Numbered from the stretch's first letter, positions 1 to 8,243 are shown. The stretch: 64,000 nt of DNA from Qipengyuania nanhaisediminis (GCF_900115585.1 NZ_FOWZ01000001.1:1-64000), one strand, 5' to 3'. Notes: generated from the sequence alone by a model not told the origin. A program made the numbers and translations.

Positions 1-270
1 CCCGGCAAGCCGATGCAGAATGGCTTCGTGGAAAGCTTCAATGGCCGTCTGCGCGACGAATGCCTCAACGAGACGCTGTTCACCTCACTGGCTCATGCCC
101 GGTTCGTGCTCGCTGCATGGCGGCACGATTACAACACGGTCAGGCCACACTCGAAACTGGGCGGGAAGACCCCCGCCGAGATCGCCGGCGAACGTGTCTG
201 GGGGCATGCCCCCAGACACGTTGCCATCCCATCAAACATCAATCATGAAGGAGCGAGACTCTACCTCTGA
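1..270 (+). CDS. IS3-family transposase (OrfB), C-terminal fragment
   Basis: The frame is open from base 1, so the 5' part lies outside the window. The visible 89 residues are the end of an rve/DDE integrase core: the [16 protein letters not shown] block contains the last catalytic glutamate, and the N-T-V-R-P-H-S motif is typical of IS3 OrfB. The usual alpha-helical tail follows before the stop. Whether the complete transposase is intact cannot be judged here. The element reads toward the accessory region, so an IS copy bounds the mosaic on its left. Confidence 0.9.
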   Translation, partial: PGKPMQNGFVESFNGRLRDECLNETLFTSLAHARFVLAAWRHDYNTVRPHSKLGGKTPAEIAGERVWGHAPRHVAIPSNINHEGARLYL

Positions 271-296
271 ATGGTAACAATCAGGGGAGCACGTCA
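1..296 (+). mobile_element. Right end of an IS3-family insertion sequence
   Basis: The transposase tail is followed by 26 bases with the A/G-rich sequence usual at an IS3 right end, closing in ...cacgtca near position 296. The exact terminus and target duplication cannot be set because the left end is outside the window. Confidence 0.6.
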
Positions 297-482
297 GAAG
301 TAGTTTCGCAAGCTCTAGAAATGTTGCCGCAAAGCAAGCCAGCGTCGAGCTTTGAGCGAGCTAAATAAGGTCCGCTTTTCACCCAGTTCGTGACTGATTT
401 GCTGAGCTTGGCGTGTCCAAGGAGCGGACCAGCCGCTAAGAGACAGATTGCGGAAGATCTATTGGACGCCCATCTGGAACCG

Positions 483-815
483 ATGAGAAAACCGATATTC
501 CTATCAGTTCTTCTGCTCTTTGGATGTTCGCCAAGTGGCACATTCGACAGCGAACGGTGGAAGAATGCTGACCTTTCGACCAGAGACCGCGCGGAGATTG
601 TGGACAATCTGCTCGCAAAACACTCGCTTGATGCCATGCAGCGTTCACAGGTTATCGAGTTGCTGGGGTAACCCACGCCTACCGACATGTGGGCGGACTG
701 GGACATGATCTACGTTCTAGGCCCCACAGAATATATGCCGATCGACCACGAGTGGCTGCTAATCGATCTGGATGAAGCCGATCGAGTGTCGGACTTTAAG
801 CTAACTGAGGACTGA
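483..815 (+). pseudogene. Small lipoprotein gene interrupted by an in-frame TAA
   Basis: Translation from the ATG at 483 gives a lipoprotein signal peptide with the lipobox L-F-G-C, then 62 residues ending ...V-I-E-L-L-G before a TAA at 669-671. The same frame then stays open to a TGA at 813-815. It reads P-T-P-T-D-M-W-A-D-W-D, then Y-V-L-G-P-T, and finally E-W-L-L-I-D-L-D-E-A-D-R-V. This is a coherent continuation of a small exported protein family in which an L-L-G-x-P-T junction is normal. One substitution therefore appears to have created a stop. The alternatives are readthrough or a sequencing error. A copy of the interspersed repeat begins 4 bases after the final stop. Confidence 0.65.
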
Positions 816-819
816 CGGC

Positions 820-903
820 AGCTTTCCACCCATCTGATGACGCTCTCACCGAGACAGCGATGTGCCAGGAGCGGACTGTCCGCTCACGACCCGATTGCGG
901 ACC
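820..903 (+). repeat. Interspersed ~80-bp repeat, copy A
   Basis: The copy has the blocks gctttccaccca, ccgag, gatgtgccaggagcggac and cgacccgattgcgg in the same order as copies B, C and D. It starts 4 bases after the stop of the broken lipoprotein gene. Confidence 0.85.
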
Positions 904-1128
904 TTACCTTCGCTTGTTCTTCGCAAGATACAGATACAGCCACGGCGCTGCGGCGATTGAGAGCATAATCGCAGAATAAAGGGGTGAATCAAACCTCAGG
1001 ATTGCGCTCACGGCGTGCCAGCCCACCATCAATATTGCGGAGCCCCAAATCAAGATCGCACCAAAAGCGAAACACAAAAATGTAACTCTCATTTCTGACA
1101 TTTCTGAGGCGTTATCATTAACTGCCAT
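904..1128 (-). CDS. Small membrane protein, function unknown
   Basis: This encodes about 74 residues with two predicted hydrophobic segments: F-L-C-F-A-F-G-A-I-L-I-W and the stretch around S-A-I-M-L-S-I-A-A-A-P-W. It ends in a basic tail, K-N-K-R-R. No family is recognised. The frame extends to 1149, but that longer start lies in repeat copy B, whose reverse strand supplies an accidental ATG, so the ATG at 1128 is preferred. No convincing ribosome binding site decides the start. The stop abuts repeat copy A. Confidence 0.5.
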   Translation of the reverse strand: MAVNDNASEMSEMRVTFLCFAFGAILIWGSAILMVGWHAVSAILRFDSPLYSAIMLSIAAAPWLYLYLAKNKRR

Positions 1129-1134
1129 TTTTGT

Positions 1135-1218
1135 CAGCTTTCCACCCATATGAAGCCGCTTTTACCGAGCTAGCGGTGTGCCAGAAGCGGACAGGCGGCT
1201 AACGACCCGATTGCGGTC
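1135..1218 (+). repeat. Interspersed ~80-bp repeat, copy B
   Basis: It carries gctttccaccca, accgagctagcg, gtgtgccagaagcggac and taacgacccgattgcgg. It lies between two minus-strand genes and overlaps the extended 5' frame of the left one. Confidence 0.85.
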
Positions 1219-1244
1219 ATTGGAAACATGCCCCGCGGTGCGTA

Positions 1245-1712
1245 CTAGTCGTTCTTGTGGTCCGGGTCCCACTTTGATGTGAAAGGGGCGCTAGCAACTA
1301 GCAAGACGAGCACGATTGCTGAAATTGCGATAGCAAGCCAAAGCTCACCCATCCCACACGTCAGACCAATAGCGCCAGCGACCCAGATGGATGCCGCCGA
1401 CCCAGCGCCTTGGACGAAATTCCCTTCCCGAAACATGGCGCCAGCACCCAGAAATCCAATACCTGTAATGACGCCTTCGATGACCCTGGTTGGGTCGATA
1501 TTAGAATTGGTGTCATTGATAGTTTGTAGCATCTCTATCGATGCCATAACGAGGCCGCATGAGCCGACGGAGATGATAACAAATGGTCGGAAATCGATGG
1601 GCTTGCGTCTTAGAAATCGCTCAAGGCCGATGAGGAATGGGAGGACGGTGGCGAAAGCGAAGCGCATTGCCGCATCTCCCCAATCCATCGTCTCGGGCAC
1701 GAAAAACTCCAT
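1245..1712 (-). CDS. MgtC/SapB-family membrane protein
   Basis: This is a 155-residue inner-membrane protein with the MgtC/SapB N-terminal domain. The diagnostic features are the early basic motif G-L-E-R-F-L-R-R-K, the segment G-V-I-T-G-I-G-F-L-G-A-G-A-M and the later A-A-S-I-W-V-A-G-A-I-G. Four hydrophobic helices are visible. Members of the family act in magnesium homeostasis or modulate the F-type ATPase, but many homologues have no tested role. The protein lacks the C-terminal ACT-like domain of classical MgtC, so it is the short form. It stands alone on the minus strand. Confidence 0.85.
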   Translation of the reverse strand: MEFFVPETMDWGDAAMRFAFATVLPFLIGLERFLRRKPIDFRPFVIISVGSCGLVMASIEMLQTINDTNSNIDPTRVIEGVITGIGFLGAGAMFREGNFVQGAGSAASIWVAGAIGLTCGMGELWLAIAISAIVLVLLVASAPFTSKWDPDHKND

Positions 1713-1827
1713 AGATCCGTGCTACGAACGAACCCAAAAGAAGTTTCGGCTCTACGAGCTCTTCGTCGGAATCTCTGTCGTTTGGCTGCTATTTGCAGGG
1801 ACCAAGAATATTTCATAGTCTGAGAAC

Positions 1828-2028
1828 ATGGAAGATGTAGAACAGTCACTTCGCCACAAGCTCAAGAACGCTAAGCAGGAGAAGCTTGCGCTCAAAGGCT
1901 TGATCGAGCGGGCAGCCGACGAGATCGACAGCTTGGCGGAAGCGGATTGTTCGGAAGAGGCCATCAGCAGCGCCAAAGCGCAGGCCAAGCGCCTCAGACG
2001 AGCAAGTTCACCAGACAACGATAAATAA
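1828..2028 (+). CDS. Small charged protein, probable coiled coil
   Basis: This 66-residue hydrophilic protein has a heptad-like pattern through L-R-H-K-L-K-N-A-K-Q-E-K-L-A-L-K and a second helix rich in Ala, Glu and Lys. There is no signal peptide or membrane segment and no recognised family. A weak purine stretch (tgagaac) precedes the ATG. Repeat copy C begins directly after its stop codon, the same arrangement seen at several neighbouring genes. Confidence 0.5.
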   Translation: MEDVEQSLRHKLKNAKQEKLALKGLIERAADEIDSLAEADCSEEAISSAKAQAKRLRRASSPDNDK

Positions 2029-2104
2029 CCGCTTTCCGCCCATCTGACGACAGTTTCACCGAGCTAGCGATGTGCCAGTAGCGGACGGGCGGCTAACCAC
2101 CCGG
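2029..2104 (+). repeat. Interspersed ~80-bp repeat, copy C
   Basis: The first half is well conserved (gctttccgcccat, caccgagctagcgatgtgccag, gcggac). The right end diverges after ggctaaccaccc. It starts immediately at the stop of the preceding gene. Confidence 0.8.
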
Positions 2105-2231
2105 AGGGCGCCCTCTCCGCGTTAGGCAGGCAGTCTCACAAGCGCCCAATCGCCCCATCTCGCAAATACTTTACTTCCATGGCACAATGGTCCTGCGGCA
2201 CGGAGCAAGATGTCACACGGGAGATCGGAGA

Positions 2232-2777
2232 ATGGGGAGTTCACCAGAAGACCAACTTGCCACCATGATGGCGAACATTCCTGAAAAGACAGGGAAACCG
2301 CTGTCGGAATGGATTGAGATCATCGCGAAGAGTGGTCTGGAAAAACACGGAGCCATCCTCAAGCTACTCAAGGAAGAACACGGTGTAACACACGGCTTCG
2401 CCAACCTGATCGCGGCAAAGGCGCGCGAAACGGGCGAGGAAGTAGATTTGGTCGCCGCTCAATATGCGGGACCCAAAGAGTCGTTGCGCCCCCTTTACGA
2501 AGACATTGTGAAGTTCGCTCAGTCGCTCGGTTCCGATGTCGAGATCGCTCCCAAGAAGACGAGCGTCAGTCTTCGTAGAAAGAAGCAGTTCGCCTTGATC
2601 ACTCCAGCCACCAAGACACGCATTGACTTGGGCGTAGCACTCAAAGGGGAAGAGCCGACTGCGAGGCTGGAAACCTACAATGCCATGTGCAGTCACAGGA
2701 TCCGTCTGGAGGCAGTCTCTGACTTCGATGATGACGCCAAGGGTTGGGTCAAAGACGCCTATTCCAGATCAGGTTAG
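2232..2777 (+). CDS. DUF4287 / DUF5655 domain protein
   Basis: The 181-residue soluble protein has two recognisable parts. Residues about 5-70 match the DUF4287 pattern (T-G-K-P-L-S-E-W, then H-G-V-T-H-G-F-A-N). Residues about 85-180 match DUF5655 (L-R-P-L-Y-E-D-I-V, then S-V-S-L-R-R-K-K-Q-F-A, then R-I-D-L-G-V-A-L). This fusion is common in bacteria and has no established biochemical role; DUF5655 is predicted to adopt a compact alpha/beta fold. The ATG at 2232 follows a ggag motif and fits the domain start better than the upstream frame extension to 2187. Repeat copies C and D flank the gene. Confidence 0.8.
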   Translation: MGSSPEDQLATMMANIPEKTGKPLSEWIEIIAKSGLEKHGAILKLLKEEHGVTHGFANLIAAKARETGEEVDLVAAQYAGPKESLRPLYEDIVKFAQSLGSDVEIAPKKTSVSLRRKKQFALITPATKTRIDLGVALKGEEPTARLETYNAMCSHRIRLEAVSDFDDDAKGWVKDAYSRSG

Positions 2778-2792
2778 ATGCTCTAGCCAAGT

Positions 2793-2879
2793 GTCCGCTT
2801 TCCACCCATTTTCCGACGCTTTAACCGAGCCACCGATGTGCCAGGAGCGGACAGGCAGCCAACTCCCCGATTGCGGACG
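2793..2879 (+). repeat. Interspersed ~80-bp repeat, copy D
   Basis: It contains ccgctttccacccat, ccgatgtgccaggagcggac and ccccgattgcggacgc, and starts 15 bases after the DUF4287 gene. Confidence 0.85.
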
Positions 2880-2936
2880 CACACATGCCGGATAGCGCCC
2901 GAGCATAAGGTGGAAGCTTTAAGTCAACCGGCCGCA

Positions 2937-3251
2937 CTAACCCCTCAGGAGGCGTCGGCGAGCGAGCAAAAATAGAAGCGTGGGCCATGCAACCGTGTTG
3001 AGAATGTCTAACAAGGCTCCGAAAGCGTTTGCGACGTAGTCTGGCGTCAGCACATCAATGAGCTCGTTACCAATCGCGAAAGTGTAGACGAGTCCTATTG
3101 GCACCACCGAGCGCATTCGGCGACGAAACAGAAGTGAACTGAGGAAAAAGATCAGGAGTCCGGCGTGAAGATGCAGTAGTGCTTCTGAGGCACCCAGATA
3201 ATCGCCCAGCGCCGATTTCGTCTCGGAGTATTTCGTAAGCCAACTGAGCAT
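2937..3251 (-). CDS. Small integral membrane protein, function unknown
   Basis: The 104-residue protein has three to four hydrophobic segments (around L-L-I-F-F-L-S-S-L-L-F, V-P-I-G-L-V-Y-T-F-A-I-G and L-L-D-I-L-N-T-V-A-W-P) and an N-E-L-I-D motif between the second and third. The layout recalls VanZ-like small membrane proteins, but the match is too weak to name it. The ATG at 3251 has an aaggg motif about 7 bases upstream. Confidence 0.6.
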   Translation of the reverse strand: MLSWLTKYSETKSALGDYLGASEALLHLHAGLLIFFLSSLLFRRRMRSVVPIGLVYTFAIGNELIDVLTPDYVANAFGALLDILNTVAWPTLLFLLARRRLLRG

Positions 3252-3313
3252 CGATGCGCCCTTAGTGATGAGGCAATTTCATGACAACCAGCGCGAAGCC
3301 AATTCCGCTCCCG

Positions 3314-3940
3314 CTAACGTATCTCGAAGTCAAGCAAGGTGAACCGAGCAGGCCCAGTTGCATGAACGCCGTGACCACGCCCTCCTGACCACCCGAAGAC
3401 AAAACCGACTCGTTCAGCATTCTCTAGGGCATCTTCAAATGCCGGATTGCCCCGGGACTGCGCGCCCATAACAGCGCCCCACTCATCACGAAAATTGAGC
3501 GTGATCGTATGTTCTCCAGGCGTTAGCGGGAGAGTCTTATCGCTCACGGAATACCACCGGTAGGAGGCATGCCTGTTTTTGGCAGACCAGTTGTCGCCAC
3601 GCCTCTGGAAATATAGGCTGATCATCGCAGGCGAGCTTGGACGTTCATTGGCTACAAAACGCGTCCCTTCAGACGCATCGATACGGTATCGAATGGTCAA
3701 ACTTCGTGCATTGGCAAGAGAGCCTGTTTCTCGTGTGACATACTTCACTTGCCCACGTGGATCGGCAGGAAAAACGAAAGCCGGTCCATCATCACTGTCG
3801 GCCATCACCCTAGGCACTCCTACCGAGTAATTCTTTCCACGGATTTCCGGGCCGATTTGCCAATCGGCGCCTCGCTCCGAGGCCAGGGCGGAAGCAGATA
3901 GCAGCATCAGTGGTGTTATTGAAAAGTTGCGCAACTTCAT
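3314..3940 (-). CDS. Exported protein, probable beta-sandwich, function unknown
   Basis: This 208-residue protein begins with a signal peptide (M-K-L-R-N-F, a hydrophobic core, then S-A-L-A-S-E). The mature part is rich in beta-type alternation and aromatic residues, with blocks such as L-T-I-R-Y-R-I-D and H-T-I-T-L-N-F-R-D-E-W-G, as in carbohydrate-binding or jelly-roll domains. No catalytic motif is recognised. It is monocistronic. Five perfect 11-bp tandem repeats lie about 50 bases upstream of the start, inside its presumed promoter region. Confidence 0.6.
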   Translation of the reverse strand: MKLRNFSITPLMLLSASALASERGADWQIGPEIRGKNYSVGVPRVMADSDDGPAFVFPADPRGQVKYVTRETGSLANARSLTIRYRIDASEGTRFVANERPSSPAMISLYFQRRGDNWSAKNRHASYRWYSVSDKTLPLTPGEHTITLNFRDEWGAVMGAQSRGNPAFEDALENAERVGFVFGWSGGRGHGVHATGPARFTLLDFEIR

Positions 3941-3989
3941 TCTTCGTTGATAGCAGTGAGGCGTTGTCGAGAAGGTGAACGGTCCGGCA

Positions 3990-4044
3990 ATCTCAGCAAG
4001 ATCTCAGCAAGATCTCAGCAAGATCTCAGCAAGATCTCAGCAAG
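3990..4044. repeat. Five perfect 11-bp tandem repeats
   Basis: The unit atctcagcaag is repeated five times with no mismatch. It lies upstream of the minus-strand exported protein gene and is not in a coding frame. It is too short and spacer-free to be a CRISPR. Confidence 0.95.
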
Positions 4045-4331
4045 GACGGACTGACGTGGAGAGCGACTACCGCGTTCCACCCAATGTCGGGCGAAGATGA
4101 GCGGCTGTCGCAGCATCGAAATCAGCCACTGGATGAGTCATCGTAGCAGTCCAAGTGGATAGGAGTGGGATGCAAGGGCGGAAATGATCGACCCAAGGCA
4201 GTTTCGCCCTTTAGAATTGGTGCGTCGCCCTCTAGAGACTTTGGGAACTGCTTGGGTCACGGGGGTCAGCATTGGCCCGAATATAGTGAAGCCGATGGAA
4301 ACATAGGCGTCCCGCACATTCTCCCCAGGAT

Positions 4332-4376
4332 TTCGTAATGATGGGGTCACGTGTTCGAGTCACGTAAGCGGCACCA
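4332..4376 (+). pseudogene. tRNA-Thr(CGT) 3'-half remnant (candidate att site)
   Basis: The 45 bases run from the anticodon loop (ttCGTaa) through the 3' anticodon stem, variable loop, T arm and acceptor strand to an encoded CCA. They match the 3' half of the intact tRNA-Thr at 29,629-29,704 except for two substitutions. Those two changes form one covarying base pair in the T stem (AGGTG/CACCT there, ACGTG/CACGT here), so the donor was a functional but different tRNA-Thr. There is no 5' half. A truncated integrase gene starts 88 bases downstream, as expected of an attachment-site scar. It is inverted relative to the intact tRNA-Thr, so the two are not a simple attL/attR pair. The rest of 3,941-4,463 holds the 11-bp tandem repeats and a degenerate repeat fragment near 4,070; nothing else is recognised. 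Confidence 0.85.
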
Positions 4377-4463
4377 CGCTCTTCTAAGGGATTGCTTTCC
4401 CTAAAAAAGTACGGAAAATCAGGCTTTCTTGCTCCGCGACGGTACAAAGCGGAGGTACAAAAA

Positions 4464-5475
4464 GTGGGTCTCGTATTGCGCTACATCGTTGAGCACGCGT
4501 CGGGTCGGTGTGACTATCGGCGCTACTTCCCAACCGCTCTTGTCCCTTTTGTCCCGGGCGAACTGAAGCTCGTGAAGCGGTCGCTGGGGAAGGTCGATGA
4601 CCCTGACTTCGACCGCCTGCATCGAGAAGCAGCCCGAGAATACGAGCGGCTGGCCAAAATGGCGCAAAAGGCCCGTGACAAGGCCTACGATGCGCTGGAC
4701 GCTCCGACTATCGCATGGCTCGCAGAGACATTTGTCGCTGAGGAGCTTGAGGCGGATGAAGAGGCCCGATGGGATACTGAAGAGCGCGAACTGTACCGCA
4801 GGACCGCGAAAGACCTCGAGCAGCGAGAAGCGGCTGCCACAGCAAGCTGGCATCCTGACGATCCTCTGAGGTGGGCCTCAAAGACACGCGAAGCAGCGTC
4901 GTGGAGCCTCGATCACCGTAGAGGACTTCGCGCCGCTGGCGATCTTGAAGGTATCGTGCGGAGCCTTCAGGTCGAAGCTGAGCTCCTATTGGAAGCGCAT
5001 GGTTTCGTGATCGCCCCCTCGGATGTGCACGCAATGCAGAACCTTTGCCGGGCACTCAACGACGCATCGATCAAGGCGGCTGAAGCGAAACTGGATCGGC
5101 TTGATGGCGAAGAAGTTCTGACACCCGCCACTCCGACAAGGCCAGTCGAAGTTGCCGACAAGCCCCACACGGCGAAGACCAAGGTTTCCTTGATGGAGAC
5201 TTTCGAAGGTTATGCTGCGAAGCCGGACATGACCCCAGGGGTACGCGACGAATGGCGGCGCTATGTGGCTCGCTTAGTAGAGTGGCTTGGGCACGATGAT
5301 GCGACCCGCCTGACCGCTGATGATCTCCTGGCTTGGAAGAACGAATTGCTTTCAGAGACCACACGAACCGGTCGGCTCAGAGACCCAGTTACAGTCCGGG
5401 ACAAATACATCACTTCCGTGAAAGCCACGCTCAATTGGGCCGTCCAAGAGCGCTTGGCGGCCCTCCCCAAAGCGG
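4464..5475 (+). pseudogene. Tyrosine-recombinase-type phage integrase, 3'-truncated
   Basis: The GTG at 4464 follows a ggaggta Shine-Dalgarno and starts V-G-L-V-L-R-Y, the usual opening of integrases with a DUF6538-like N-terminal domain. About 337 residues of N-terminal and SAM-like core-binding domain follow (M-E-T-F-E-G-Y-A-A, then D-L-L-A-W-K-N-E-L-L, then T-L-N-W-A-V). The catalytic domain with its R...H-x-x-R...Y residues is absent. At about 5475 the sequence changes into a piece of the interspersed repeat, and the frame then runs on into unrelated DNA to 5786. The product would be inactive. It lies just after the tRNA-Thr remnant, so it is probably the wreck of an island once integrated at tRNA-Thr. 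Confidence 0.8.
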
Positions 5476-5479
5476 AAGG

Positions 5480-5536
5480 GCCGCTTTCCCGTCGACCAGG
5501 TGGTCATGAATGTCCAATATTGGGTGGAAAGCGGAC
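5480..5536. repeat. Interspersed repeat, rearranged copy J
   Basis: It begins ccgctttccc and ends ttgggtggaaagcgga, i.e. two copies of the repeat's outer block facing each other. It sits exactly where the integrase homology ends, suggesting the truncation occurred at or through the repeat. Confidence 0.55.
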
Positions 5537-5595
5537 GATCCAAATCTGGTTGTTAAAGGGTGTGCTCAGACATTGTCAGCCGCGAGCCAGGATCC

Positions 5596-6408
5596 CTATT
5601 CGTTTCCCTTCACGACGAGAGTGTCGATCGGCAGGCTTCCGAGCAGCTCGTTGGCGGTGCTGCCGATCGTCGCATGCCGCAGGGCGGATTCGCCATGCGT
5701 CCCTAGCACCAGCAACTCGGCCTCGCTCTCGCGCAGGTCCTTGCGCAGTGCGCCCCCCGTGCTGCCGTAGACAAGATGCGATGTGACCCGCTTACGCGTT
5801 TCACCATCGAGCTCATCCAAGAACTCGCTGAACACCTTGCGCTCGGCCTTCTCAACATCCTTCCGTACGTAATCGGCGTTCTGCCAGCCTTCGAATGGTA
5901 CGTGATAGGCATGGATCAATTGGATACCGGCTTTCGGAAACATTTCCGCGGCTTTCTTCAGTGCGACGCGTGACGGCGGATAGAAGTCAGTCGCACAGGC
6001 GATGCTGTCGTAGGGATATCGGGGCCGGTTCTTGACTACGAGCACCGGAACCGGCGAGTGGCGTATGACATAGTCGACCGCCGTTCCCAGCAGGTAATCC
6101 TTCATGCTGTTGAAACGAGCCACCCCGATCACGATCAGGCTCGCTTCCACTTCTTCCGCCACGCTCGCAATGGCGTAGTCCGCACGCTCGATCGGGTAAC
6201 GGAAAGTAATTTTTGTATCTGTTTCTGGGAGAACCGAGCGCATCCTGCGATCCAGCTCGCTCCATGGTGGTGGCTCGCCCAAGGCGGGATCGAGAGCATG
6301 CACCAGCACGACTTCGGCATCCCATTGCTCTGCCAGTTTCAGCGCGCGGTCAATCGCGCGGTCCGCTTCGGCGCGAAAATCGGTGCCGACAACAATTCTG
6401 CCTACCAT
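5596..6408 (-). CDS. Universal stress protein with two tandem UspA domains
   Basis: The 270-residue cytoplasmic protein consists of two Usp domains. The first starts I-V-V-G-T-D-F and ends with L-I-V-I-G-V-A-R and S-P-V-P-V-L-V-V-K. The second starts A-C-A-T-D-F and ends with the nucleotide-binding signature L-V-L-G-T-H-G-x9-G-S-T-A-N-E. The ATG at 6408 is preferred to the upstream extension because it puts the first beta strand at the N terminus. The gene is divergent from the Kef-type antiporter gene 125 bases away. That pairing is common and suggests a shared role in ion or redox stress. Confidence 0.9.
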   Translation of the reverse strand: MVGRIVVGTDFRAEADRAIDRALKLAEQWDAEVVLVHALDPALGEPPPWSELDRRMRSVLPETDTKITFRYPIERADYAIASVAEEVEASLIVIGVARFNSMKDYLLGTAVDYVIRHSPVPVLVVKNRPRYPYDSIACATDFYPPSRVALKKAAEMFPKAGIQLIHAYHVPFEGWQNADYVRKDVEKAERKVFSEFLDELDGETRKRVTSHLVYGSTGGALRKDLRESEAELLVLGTHGESALRHATIGSTANELLGSLPIDTLVVKGNE

Positions 6409-6533
6409 AATAAACCCAGTCTCCTCTACGCCTCCTCGTGCACAGACGACCCTATCGATACCAGCATGGGCCCTCAAGGAATTCTGGTCTTCGGCTATCG
6501 ACAATAGGGTCGATTTTGCCGAGTGTCGAAGCG

Positions 6534-8243
6534 ATGGAATCGCAACTTCACATTCCTTACCTTCGCGAAGTGATCGTGTTCTTGGCGGTGGCCGGTTTCG
6601 CGGTTCCTTTGCTTCAGCGCAAATTTAGTCCGGTTCTCGGCTACCTTCTGATCGGCGGGCTGATCGGACCGTATGGGCTCGGCCTGTTCGCCAATGACTA
6701 TCCTATAGCGTCTTACGTTGTGATCGACGATCTCGATGGGGTTCGTGCTCTTGCTGAGATCGGCGTCATCTTCCTCCTGTTCGCGATTGGGCTCGAGCTG
6801 TCGCTGGACAGATTGTGGTCGATGCGCCGCTTCGTCTTCGGTCTCGGGACCGCGCAGATCGTCCTGACCGGCATGCTGATCGGCAGCATCGCTTATGCAT
6901 GGGGAAATTCGGGGTCGGCGGCGCTCGTCCTGGGCGCATGTCTGGCGTTGTCCTCGACAGCCATCGTCATGCAATTGCTGATCGAGAAGGGCAGGCTCAC
7001 CACACCGGTCGGGCGCTCGGTGTTCTCGGTGCTCCTGATGCAGGATCTGGCGGTCGTCCCCATCCTCTTTATTGTCGGCGTCCTCGGGACGGTTTCCGCA
7101 GGAGAGAGCATCGCCTGGGATCTGGCCTTGGCGCTCGGAGAGGCGGCGGTCACGGTCGTCGTCATATACGCCGTCGGTCGTCTTCTCGTGCGGCCGATCT
7201 TCCGCCTGATTGCCCAGACCGGCAGTCGCGAAGCGTTCATGGCCATGATCGTCTTAGTGGCGCTTGGCACGGCGGCGGTGACGGGGGTCGTCGGTTTATC
7301 GATGGCGCTCGGCGCGTTTCTCGCTGGCCTGCTGATTGCCGAGACCGAGTACCGGCACCAGGTCGAAGTCGACATCGAACCGTTCAAGGGCCTGATGCTC
7401 GGGCTGTTTTTCATGTCGGTCGGAATGGGGATCGACTGGCGCGTGTTGGGAGAGTCGCCATTCTGGATAGCGGCGTCCGTAGTCGGTCTCATCGCGCTGA
7501 AGGCGGTCGTAAACATCGGCCTCTTTCTGCTCTGGAAGTTGCCCCGTCACCGTGCGGTGGAGGCCGGCTTGCTACTCTCGCAGGCAGGAGAGTTCGCCTT
7601 CATCGTAGTCGGACTTGCGATGTCGCTGGGGCTCGTGCCAGGACCGACAGGCCAGTTCATGCTCATCGTCGCGAGCCTGACGATGATGCTTACCCCCGTC
7701 CTCGAGCTCATGGCGCGCAAATCTGGGGCTTTGATCGAGGAGCAAACGGCCCGAGGTGCTACCGAGCAAGCGGAGGCAACCGAAGCGCTTGAGGGCCATG
7801 TCGTCATCGGCGGGTTCGGGCGCGTGGGTCGGTTGATTGCCTCTATCCTTGATCGCGAAGGTCTCTCCTACATCGCCATCGACAAAGATCCGGCGGTCGC
7901 TGCGCAGGCGCGATCGATGGGCCTGCCTGTCAGGTTCGGTGACGCATCGCGGCTTGACGTCCTACAAGCCGCGCGCGTCAGGCACGCGACCGCGCTGGTA
8001 GTCACTCTCGGGGATGAAATACCTACCGAGAGGCTGACCGCGAGAATGCGAGAGGCGGCACCGCATGTTCCGCTGTTCGTCAGAGCGCGCGACGGTGATC
8101 AAGCCGAGCGGCTAACTAATGCGGGAGCGACCGCCGCGGTCCCCGAGACCATTGAGGCAAGCCTTCAACTAGCAGCGAGAGTGCTCGAAGGGTGCGGGTT
8201 CGACGATGATGTCGTCCAGCGACGCATTCAGTTGGAACGGTAG
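6534..8243 (+). CDS. Kef-type potassium/proton antiporter (CPA2) with RCK domain
   Basis: The 569-residue protein has about twelve membrane segments of the Na+/H+ exchanger fold (residues about 10-390). Signatures are F-A-I-G-L-E-L-S near the start and S-Q-A-G-E-F-A-F-I in the last third. A cytosolic TrkA-N/RCK domain follows (residues about 425-540) with the Rossmann motif V-I-G-G-F-G-R-V-G-R. This is the KefB/KefC arrangement of inner-membrane antiporters gated by nucleotide or glutathione. No separate KefF/KefG subunit is adjacent. The start at 6534 (M-E-S-Q-L) fits homologues better than the longer frame. Confidence 0.92.
   Translation: MESQLHIPYLREVIVFLAVAGFAVPLLQRKFSPVLGYLLIGGLIGPYGLGLFANDYPIASYVVIDDLDGVRALAEIGVIFLLFAIGLELSLDRLWSMRRFVFGLGTAQIVLTGMLIGSIAYAWGNSGSAALVLGACLALSSTAIVMQLLIEKGRLTTPVGRSVFSVLLMQDLAVVPILFIVGVLGTVSAGESIAWDLALALGEAAVTVVVIYAVGRLLVRPIFRLIAQTGSREAFMAMIVLVALGTAAVTGVVGLSMALGAFLAGLLIAETEYRHQVEVDIEPFKGLMLGLFFMSVGMGIDWRVLGESPFWIAASVVGLIALKAVVNIGLFLLWKLPRHRAVEAGLLLSQAGEFAFIVVGLAMSLGLVPGPTGQFMLIVASLTMMLTPVLELMARKSGALIEEQTARGATEQAEATEALEGHVVIGGFGRVGRLIASILDREGLSYIAIDKDPAVAAQARSMGLPVRFGDASRLDVLQAARVRHATALVVTLGDEIPTERLTARMREAAPHVPLFVRARDGDQAERLTNAGATAAVPETIEASLQLAARVLEGCGFDDDVVQRRIQLER

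Noticed and set aside
281-706. Minus-strand 141-codon open frame
   Set aside because: It overlaps the broken lipoprotein gene and has Ser/Arg-rich composition typical of an antisense shadow.
3990-4044. Short CRISPR-like repeat array
   Set aside because: The 11-bp units are contiguous with no spacers and no cas genes; it is a simple tandem repeat.
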